13,017 bases of DNA from an uncultured Granulicatella sp. (GTDB lineage: Bacteria > Bacillota > Bacilli > Lactobacillales > Aerococcaceae). The stretch covers positions 1 through 13,017 of the forward strand of contig CALATC010000132.1 of NCBI GenBank assembly GCA_937891475.1, read 5' to 3'. This document shows positions 6,924-13,017 of the stretch, one piece after another. Each line of letters begins with the position of its first letter. Position 1 is the first letter of the stretch. The notes under the pieces were generated by a model, which was not told the origin of the DNA, did no database searches, and worked only from the letters and a program-made list of their open reading frames with translations. Position numbers and translations under genes: made by a program.

Positions 6924-6959
6924 TTCTTCCTATTAAACTATAGTGATAATAGAGGAGAG
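6924..6959. repeat. Imperfect inverted repeat upstream of the ntp promoter
   Basis: TTCTTCCTATTA (6924-6935) pairs with 6947-6959 (TAATAG, one bulged A, GGAGAG) over 12 positions, two of them G-T, around an 11-nt centre. It ends 17 bp before the -35 hexamer of the V-ATPase promoter, so it lies outside that transcript. It may be a regulator binding site or have no role. It lies between two divergent promoters, in a region rich in A/T runs (6886-6916). Confidence 0.35.
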
Positions 6960-6976
6960 TAGAATAGGATTATCGT

Positions 6977-7005
6977 TTGATACATTTAAGAAAGAAAGGT
7001 ATAAT
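6977..7005 (+). promoter_or_regulatory. Promoter of the V-type ATPase operon
   Basis: TTGATA (6977-6982, 5 of 6 matches) and a perfect TATAAT (7000-7005) are separated by 17 bp, the ideal sigma-A spacing. Transcription should start near 7012, giving a leader of about 48 nt before ntpF. The A/T-rich upstream stretch could further strengthen it. No other good promoter is seen between ntpF and ntpA. Confidence 0.85.
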
Positions 7006-7059
7006 AACAAAAGTAGGAATTTATTATCGAATCCAGACCTATGAGATGGGAGGTGTACT

Positions 7060-7386
7060 ATGAGCCAAAAAATTGTAGAATCTGTTAAAGCTATTGAAAA
7101 TCAAGCTCAACAATTAAAAGAAGATTTTCAAAAGAAAATTGATGAAGCAAAAATTCAAGCGAATCAAAAGATTTCTGAATCTAAAAAAAATGTAGATATC
7201 GCTTTGTCGAATTATGAAAAAGAATTAGAGGATAAATATTCTCAAAAGAAATTGGATTTCCAAGAAGAATTAGCATCTCTTCAAAAAGAAGAAATTCAAC
7301 AAATACAACAAGTATTTGAAGCCAATCGACAAGAATTGGTTCAGGAAACAATTAAGGAGGTGTTAAAACGATATGGCAATTGCTAA
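7060..7386 (+). CDS. ntpF: V-type ATPase subunit NtpF (peripheral stalk, G/H-like)
   Basis: This is a 108-aa, highly charged protein rich in Gln, Glu and Lys and predicted to be almost wholly a coiled coil (about 5-95). Such proteins pair with the E subunit to form the peripheral stalks that hold the catalytic head still against the rotor. As first gene of an ntp-type operon it corresponds to NtpF of Enterococcus hirae (subunit G, or H in archaeal naming). GGGAGG lies 6 nt before the ATG. The end overlaps ntpI by 14 bp, so the two are probably translationally coupled, with the AAGGAGG for ntpI inside the last codons. Sequence alone is low-complexity; position makes the call firm. Confidence 0.88.
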   Translation: MSQKIVESVKAIENQAQQLKEDFQKKIDEAKIQANQKISESKKNVDIALSNYEKELEDKYSQKKLDFQEELASLQKEEIQQIQQVFEANRQELVQETIKEVLKRYGNC

Positions 7387-9325
7387 AATGAAAAAATTGA
7401 TGTTTATTGCACCAAATCGTATTCAAAGCCAATTGATGGACGCGGTTCAAGAATTACAATCATTAGAATTCATTTCCTTAAGTCAAGGGCAATCCATGTT
7501 AGAAGAATCAAAACCTTCGAATCAAAAAAATCTTCAAGAGTTAGAAAGTAAAGTAGATCGATTACAAGAAGATATTTGCCTTTTAGAAAAATATCTAAAA
7601 CAACCTTCACTCATGAAAAAATTGAAAACTAAAAAAGAAACATTTACGATTGAAGAACTTCAACAAACAGTTTCTAATTGGGATTATCAAGAATTAATTG
7701 AGAGTGTTGAAAAGTATCGAGTACAATTACAAAAATTTGAAGATAAAAATGCAGAGCTCGTTGAAACTGAAACTCTACTTAGAAAATGGGGAAATTTAGA
7801 CTTCCATCCAAAGGAAATCTTTAAACAACCATTTACGAAGACGAAAATGGGGACGATTCCTCAAACAACGGATAATCGTTATTTAGAAAGTCTAAAAGAG
7901 AGTCAGTGGATTGTTGTTCAGGAAGTGTATCATACAAGAGAAGAAGTTGGAGTATTTGCAACTTATTCAAGAAAACATCAACAAGAAGCTAAAGAAGAAT
8001 TAGCGAAAGTGAATTTTAGTGTGACATGGTACCCATTTGACCATAGCCCTAAAGAAGAATTGCAATTGAATTTAGAACGTCAAAAGCAATTAAAAGAAGC
8101 TAAAAATTCATTAGTACAAGAAATGCAACAACAAGAGGATCTTGTTAGAAAATTAAAATTGTATTGTGAATATGCGTTTAATGAATGGCAAAAAGAAATT
8201 GCAAAAGAACAATTGTATTCAGGAGAGCATTTATTCTGCTTACATGGTTATTTATGTGATGATGTGGTGGAACAAGCAAAACAACAAATGGAAGAGTATG
8301 GAATTGCTTCTCAAGTAACCGTAGTAGAATTGGAAATTGATCCAGAAGAATATGAAGAAACTCCAACTGTTTTGAAAAACCATTCGCTCATTAAACCATT
8401 TGAAATCATGATTGAGATGTATGGTTTACCAAAATATGGAGAGGTGGATCCAACACCATTTACAGCGCCGTTTTATCTTGTGTTCTTTGGAATGATGTCT
8501 GCAGATATTGGATATGGACTTGTATTATGGTTAGCAACTTTCCTTGGGTTGAAACTATTTGTATTAGATAAAGGAATGAAACGTAATTTAATGTTCTTCC
8601 ATTTATTAAGTTATCCAACAGTGGCTTGGGGAATTATCTTTGGTTCATTCTTTGGAGTGGATATGCCATTCCAACCATTATCGCTTTCAAAAGATTTAAC
8701 GACGATTATGATTTTATCAATCATTTTTGGGGTTATTCAAATTATTGTAGGTCTATTTATAGGGGCTTATAGTAATTGGAAGAAAAAAGATTATGCTAAT
8801 GCGTATACCACTCATATTGGATGGTTAGCGATTATTTTTGGCTTAATTTTATATTTAGTAGGTTCGATGATTTTAAATATACCGATTCTTGCAACTATTG
8901 GCTCATATGTAGCGATTATTGCAGCGGTACTAATTGTTATCGTATCTATGTTGACAAGTTCGAATAAATTTGCGGGCTTGGCAAGTGGTTTATATAACTT
9001 ATATGGTATTAGTGGTTATGTGGGAGATGTTGTCAGCTATACTCGTTTGATGGCTTTAGCAGTATCAGGCGGTAGTATTGCAGCAGCATTTAACATGTTA
9101 GTGACTTTCTTACCACCAGTTGCAAGGGTTACAGTAGGAATTCTTCTGTTAATTGCGCTTCATGGGTTAAATATTTTCCTAACATTTTTAGGAGCATATG
9201 TTCATGGATTAAGATTACAGTTTGTAGAATTCTTTGGTAAATTCTATGAAGGTGGCGGAAGAGCTTTAAAACCATTTAAAACGTATGAAAAATATATTGA
9301 AACAAAACAAAAATCAAATCAATAA
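7373..9325 (+). CDS. ntpI: V-type ATPase membrane stator subunit a (NtpI)
   Basis: NtpI holds the ion half-channels against the rotor ring. At 650 aa it has a cytoplasmic N-terminal arm (about 1-360) with long coiled-coil stretches that bind the stalks, and a C-terminal membrane part (about 362-620) with several helices starting at the FTAPFYLVFFGMMSADIGYG segment. Two arginines stand out: R558 in SYTRLMAL and R614 in HGLRLQF. They are 56 residues apart, the same spacing as the two key arginines I recall in E. hirae NtpI (573 and 629), and are thought to interact with the ring carboxylate during ion transfer. The start overlaps ntpF, with AAGGAGG 12 nt upstream. The gap to ntpK is 18 bp. The assignment is secure. 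Confidence 0.95.
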   Translation: MAIAKMKKLMFIAPNRIQSQLMDAVQELQSLEFISLSQGQSMLEESKPSNQKNLQELESKVDRLQEDICLLEKYLKQPSLMKKLKTKKETFTIEELQQTVSNWDYQELIESVEKYRVQLQKFEDKNAELVETETLLRKWGNLDFHPKEIFKQPFTKTKMGTIPQTTDNRYLESLKESQWIVVQEVYHTREEVGVFATYSRKHQQEAKEELAKVNFSVTWYPFDHSPKEELQLNLERQKQLKEAKNSLVQEMQQQEDLVRKLKLYCEYAFNEWQKEIAKEQLYSGEHLFCLHGYLCDDVVEQAKQQMEEYGIASQVTVVELEIDPEEYEETPTVLKNHSLIKPFEIMIEMYGLPKYGEVDPTPFTAPFYLVFFGMMSADIGYGLVLWLATFLGLKLFVLDKGMKRNLMFFHLLSYPTVAWGIIFGSFFGVDMPFQPLSLSKDLTTIMILSIIFGVIQIIVGLFIGAYSNWKKKDYANAYTTHIGWLAIIFGLILYLVGSMILNIPILATIGSYVAIIAAVLIVIVSMLTSSNKFAGLASGLYNLYGISGYVGDVVSYTRLMALAVSGGSIAAAFNMLVTFLPPVARVTVGILLLIALHGLNIFLTFLGAYVHGLRLQFVEFFGKFYEGGGRALKPFKTYEKYIETKQKSNQ

Positions 9326-9826
<501 letters not shown>

Positions 9827-9838
9827 GAGTTGGAACGT

Positions 9839-10420
9839 TTGAAAGATTTAGAGCAACTAAAACAACAAGTATTAAAAGAAGTCGAAGAAGATTTCTCACA
9901 TCAATTGGCTGTTGCTACTAAAGAAGAAGAAGAACGTACAAATGTCATGAATGCAACTTTAGCAGAACAAGAAGTGGCAAAGAAAACTCAATTAAAACAA
10001 CGTGCAAAACAACTTTGGGATAAAGAGAAACAATCTTTAGTCAATGCGAGTAAAAAAGAAATTTTACAAGAAAAAAGAAGATTACTCGATAGCGTGTTTG
10101 ATGAAGTTTACTCCTTAATGTCTGGATGGAGTGGCGTAACATTAGTACAGTTTATTCAATCGGCAGTAGCTCAATTACCTAAACAAGAAAAAATCACATT
10201 AGTTTTAGGGGAAGCAACAGCAAGTCAATTATCACAAGAAGATATTCACCAATTAACGAATGCTTCTGAATTAGAAGTGTCACAAACGACTTTAAAACAA
10301 AAAGTTGGATTTGTTTTACAACAATCAGGAATTGAATACAACTATTTATTCGATGCACTATTAAAGGATTTAAAACAAGAATACTCACCAGAGTTAGCTA
10401 AAAAAGCTTTTGAAAGATAG
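9839..10420 (+). CDS. ntpE: V-type ATPase subunit E (NtpE, peripheral stalk)
   Basis: Subunit E pairs with NtpF to form the peripheral stalks between the membrane part and the A3B3 head. The N-terminal half (to about residue 85) is a charged helix likely to form a coiled coil, and the C-terminal half is a mixed alpha/beta domain, the usual E-subunit layout. It has 193 aa from the start chosen here. There is no ATG near the start. TTG at 9839 has AGGAG nine bases upstream, whereas the earlier in-frame TTG at 9830 touches the same AGGAG and so has no workable spacing; using it would add three residues. The gap after ntpK is only 12 bp, and the gap to ntpC is 11 bp. Confidence 0.9.
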   Translation: MKDLEQLKQQVLKEVEEDFSHQLAVATKEEEERTNVMNATLAEQEVAKKTQLKQRAKQLWDKEKQSLVNASKKEILQEKRRLLDSVFDEVYSLMSGWSGVTLVQFIQSAVAQLPKQEKITLVLGEATASQLSQEDIHQLTNASELEVSQTTLKQKVGFVLQQSGIEYNYLFDALLKDLKQEYSPELAKKAFER

Positions 10421-10431
10421 GAGGGATTTCA

Positions 10432-11433
10432 ATGAATGATTTAGCTTATTCAGGAATCAATACTACTGTTCGTATTTTAGAACAACAATTACTTTCAAAA
10501 GATATCATGAATAGTTTATTAGCTTCAAAAGAGTTACAACAAGCTTTAGAAGTGTTACAAAAAACGGCTTATGGTTTTCAAACGGATGAATTATTGCAAA
10601 CGAAACAATTTGATGCAGTATTAATGAAGCATTTGAAAAATCAGTATGAGGAATTATATGAATTAACTCCTACACCTGAATTATTAGATATTTTTTCAAT
10701 TCGTTATACGTATCATAATTTAAAAGTGTTATTAAAAGAAAAATTTGCAAAAAAAGATTTTTCACATTTATTAATACCTATTGGTCGCTATTCATTAGTA
10801 ACCTTAAAACAATTAGTAGAAACTCGAGATTCTCAAGATGTTCCTAGCGTTATGGTGAAAGCCGTTCGAGAAGCTTATGAAGATTTTGAAAATTTTGAAC
10901 GATTAGAAACTGCTGATGTTTTTATGGATACTTATTATTTTAGACATTTAAGGATGTTAGAACGTGAATTGCAAGATGATAAAGTGACAGAATTTGTTAA
11001 TTTAATGATTGATTTAGAAAATATTGCTACTTTAATCCGAGCAAGTGCTCAAAAACAATCAAGAAGCTTTTTACAAACGGTATTATCAAATGAAGGAACA
11101 GTATCGAAAACTCAATTAATCGATACATTCCAAGAATTAGGGTGGGCATCATTAATACAATTATTTGATGGTGTTTCTTATAAAGAAGAATTGGAAAGTA
11201 TTTTATCTCAAGAAAATATTTCTGTATTGAAATTAGAATTGTTGAAAGACGAATGTATTTATCGTTATTTAAAAGATGCGACATTCGATGCTTTTGGACC
11301 TTATCCATCCCTTGCCTATATTCATGCTAGTGAAATGGAAGTGAAAAATATTCGATTGATTTTAGTAGGAATCGATAATGGGTTTAGTGAAGAACAATTA
11401 AGAGAAAGGATGCGACCAGTTTATGGCTCATAA
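10432..11433 (+). CDS. ntpC: V-type ATPase subunit C/d (NtpC, rotor socket)
   Basis: NtpC (subunit d in eukaryotic naming, C in archaeal naming) is a funnel-shaped, all-helical protein that sits on the NtpK ring and receives the central shaft (NtpD/NtpG). At 333 aa it has the family length. The sequence is helical and charged throughout without membrane segments. The [16 protein letters not shown] start, an [18 protein letters not shown] segment near residue 87 and a conserved C-terminal segment ([13 protein letters not shown]) fit the family. GAGGG lies before the ATG. The 3' end overlaps ntpG by 11 bp, indicating coupled translation of two rotor parts. The call is secure from sequence and operon position. 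Confidence 0.93.
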   Translation: MNDLAYSGINTTVRILEQQLLSKDIMNSLLASKELQQALEVLQKTAYGFQTDELLQTKQFDAVLMKHLKNQYEELYELTPTPELLDIFSIRYTYHNLKVLLKEKFAKKDFSHLLIPIGRYSLVTLKQLVETRDSQDVPSVMVKAVREAYEDFENFERLETADVFMDTYYFRHLRMLERELQDDKVTEFVNLMIDLENIATLIRASAQKQSRSFLQTVLSNEGTVSKTQLIDTFQELGWASLIQLFDGVSYKEELESILSQENISVLKLELLKDECIYRYLKDATFDAFGPYPSLAYIHASEMEVKNIRLILVGIDNGFSEEQLRERMRPVYGS

Positions 11434-11734
11434 AATTGCAGTTGTTGGAGATAAAGACTCAGTCCTTCCTTTCAAAATTCTTGGTTTTGATGTGTTTCCT
11501 GCTCATGAAAGTTTAGAAGCAAGAGAAACCATTGATCGATTAGCAAGTGAGGAGTATGGAATTATTTATGTAACAGAAGCGATTGCCTCTGAAATTGCTG
11601 AAACGATTCGTCGTTATGATGCAGTTGTTTCACCAGCAATTATTTTAATTCCAAATCATAAAGGTTCATTATCCATTGGAAAATCAAGAATTCAAGAAAA
11701 TGTGGAAAAGGCTGTAGGTCAAAACATTTTATAA
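11423..11734 (+). CDS. ntpG: V-type ATPase subunit F (NtpG, central shaft)
   Basis: This is a 103-aa small alpha/beta protein beginning [21 protein letters not shown], characteristic of the V/A-type ATPase F subunit, which binds the central shaft subunit NtpD. The N-terminal part is a Rossmann-like sheet ([17 protein letters not shown]), with a PAIILIPN strand near residue 72 and a flexible C-terminal segment. The length equals that expected for E. hirae NtpG. Its start lies inside the end of ntpC, with AAAGGA about 12 nt upstream. A 31-bp gap with a strong GAGGAGG leads to ntpA. Confidence 0.94.
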   Translation: MAHKIAVVGDKDSVLPFKILGFDVFPAHESLEARETIDRLASEEYGIIYVTEAIASEIAETIRRYDAVVSPAIILIPNHKGSLSIGKSRIQENVEKAVGQNIL

Positions 11735-11765
11735 TTCGTAAAATTAGTAAAGAGGAGGTACTTCG

Positions 11766-13017
11766 GTGAAGAGCGGAAGAATCGTAAAAGTATCAGGACC
11801 ATTAGTGACCGCTGAAGGTATGGAAGATGCAAATATTCAAGATATTTGTCATGTGGGTCATCTTGGACTGATTGGTGAAATTATTGAGATGCGTAAAGGC
11901 GTTGCCTCTATTCAAGTTTATGAAGAAACGTCTGGAATTGGACCAGGAGAACCAGTAACAACAACAGGAGAAGCACTTTCTGTTGAATTAGCTCCCGGAA
12001 TCATCTCTCAAATGTTCGATGGAATTCAACGTCCATTGAACACATTTAAAGAAGTATCTAACAGTGACTTTTTAGTTCGTGGAACAGTAGTAGCCCCATT
12101 AGATCGTCAAAAAGAATGGGAGTTTCACGCAACAGTAGCAGTTGGACAAACTGTTGAAGCTGGAGACATTGTAGGTTATGTACAAGAAACAAAAGTTGTT
12201 CAACATAAAATTATGGTTCCTTATGGAGTAAAAGGAACAGTAACAAGTATTTCAAGTGGAACATATCGTATTGAAGACACGGTTTATACGATTGAAACAG
12301 AAGAAGGAGAAAAATCTTTCAATCTAATTCAACGTTGGCCTGTTCGTCAAGGACGTCCATTTAAAGTGAAGAAAAATACGGAAGTTCCAATGTTAACAGG
12401 ACAACGTGTTATCGATACTTTCTTCCCTGTAACAAAAGGTGGAGCTGCAGCTGTACCTGGACCATTTGGAGCTGGTAAAACAGTTGTTCAACACCAAATT
12501 GCAAAATGGTCTGACGTGGATATCGTAGTTTATGTAGGCTGTGGTGAACGTGGAAATGAAATGACAGACGTATTAAATGAGTTCCCAGAATTGATTGATC
12601 CAACAACTGGCGAATCGATTATGGAAAGAACGATTTTAATTGCGAACACATCAAACATGCCTGTAGCAGCTCGTGAAGCTTCTATTTATACAGGTATTAC
12701 AATTGCTGAGTATTTCCGTGATATGGGATACAGTGTTGCGATTATGGCGGATTCAACATCACGTTGGGCAGAAGCATTACGTGAAATGTCTGGACGTTTA
12801 GAAGAAATGCCTGGGGATGAAGGATATCCTGCTTACTTAGGTAGCCGTATTGCAGAATATTATGAACGTGCAGGACGTGTTGTTACTTTAGGTAGCGAAG
12901 GCCGTGAAGGTACTATTACTGCAATCGGTGCGGTATCACCTCCAGGGGGAGATACTTCAGAGCCTGTTACACAAAATACATTACGTGTTGCTAAAGTATT
13001 CTGGGGATTAGATGCAA
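11766..13017 (+). CDS. ntpA: V-type ATPase catalytic subunit A (NtpA), 3' end outside window
   Basis: NtpA is the nucleotide-hydrolysing subunit of the A3B3 head. The first 417 codons are present; the family length is near 590, so about 30 percent is missing at the right edge. The start is GTG, with GAGGAGG seven bases upstream, and gives [14 protein letters not shown], the typical N-terminus. The Walker A motif GPFGAGKT lies at 232-239 and the catalytic Glu is E261 (GCGERGNE), the same numbers I recall for E. hirae NtpA, so there are no net insertions up to there. The extra non-homologous region of A subunits (about 110-190) is present, as is the [12 protein letters not shown] segment. Subunits B and D are expected downstream. 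Confidence 0.97.
   Translation, partial: MKSGRIVKVSGPLVTAEGMEDANIQDICHVGHLGLIGEIIEMRKGVASIQVYEETSGIGPGEPVTTTGEALSVELAPGIISQMFDGIQRPLNTFKEVSNSDFLVRGTVVAPLDRQKEWEFHATVAVGQTVEAGDIVGYVQETKVVQHKIMVPYGVKGTVTSISSGTYRIEDTVYTIETEEGEKSFNLIQRWPVRQGRPFKVKKNTEVPMLTGQRVIDTFFPVTKGGAAAVPGPFGAGKTVVQHQIAKWSDVDIVVYVGCGERGNEMTDVLNEFPELIDPTTGESIMERTILIANTSNMPVAAREASIYTGITIAEYFRDMGYSVAIMADSTSRWAEALREMSGRLEEMPGDEGYPAYLGSRIAEYYERAGRVVTLGSEGREGTITAIGAVSPPGGDTSEPVTQNTLRVAKVFWGLDA

Noticed and set aside
6922..6950. GATAAT as a second -10 for the ntp operon
   Set aside because: The hexamer 17 bp upstream (GTTTCT) is a poor -35, and the near-consensus promoter at 6977-7005 explains the operon better.
11027..11308. Minus-strand open frame of 93 codons inside ntpC
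   Set aside because: It is a shadow of the AT-rich helical codons of NtpC, with no start signals.

Overview
The window reads as chromosome from a low-GC Gram-positive coccus of the order Lactobacillales (Enterococcus/Carnobacteriaceae-like). The evidence is AT-rich codon use, strong AGGAGG ribosome binding sites, sigma-A type promoters, an RNase J2 paralogue, CGAAC-type LexA boxes, and a V-type ATPase operon in the gene order known from Enterococcus hirae (ntpFIKECGA...). The genus cannot be fixed from the sequence alone. No insertion sequence, CRISPR array, tRNA or rRNA gene is visible, and no gene-free stretch exceeds 300 bases.

Left part (1-4853): an upstream region with a promoter and a long foldable leader precedes pnp (polynucleotide phosphorylase), which ends at a strong intrinsic terminator. 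A separate promoter drives rnjB (RNase J2, with a degenerate nuclease site), followed at 26 bp by a small membrane protein resembling ThiT-type ECF transporter S-components. pnp and rnjB together form an mRNA-decay locus.

Middle part (4854-6900): after a probable terminator or attenuator comes cls, a cardiolipin synthase with two intact HKD motifs. It faces a small minus-strand gene. The two converge on a roughly 115-bp element of nested inverted repeats that can act as a bidirectional terminator. The minus-strand gene encodes a 105-aa YolD-like protein. Its promoter carries two LexA (SOS) boxes, one filling the spacer between -35 and -10 and one covering the transcription start, so it is predicted to be DNA-damage inducible.

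Right part (6900-13017): a consensus promoter (TTGATA-17-TATAAT), preceded by an imperfect inverted repeat, drives a tightly packed operon: ntpF, ntpI, ntpK, ntpE, ntpC, ntpG and the first 417 codons of ntpA, which runs off the right edge. It encodes the peripheral stalk, membrane rotor/stator and part of the catalytic head of a V-type ATPase. The proteolipid NtpK keeps every residue I recall as a Na+ ligand in E. hirae NtpK, so the enzyme is predicted to pump Na+. The rest of the head (ntpB, ntpD) should lie beyond the window.

The most noteworthy items are the orphan SOS-controlled YolD-like gene with paired LexA boxes, the folded element between cls and that gene, the pnp leader structure, the degenerate RNase J2 site, and a ThiT-like S-component that seems to lack several thiamine-contact residues.
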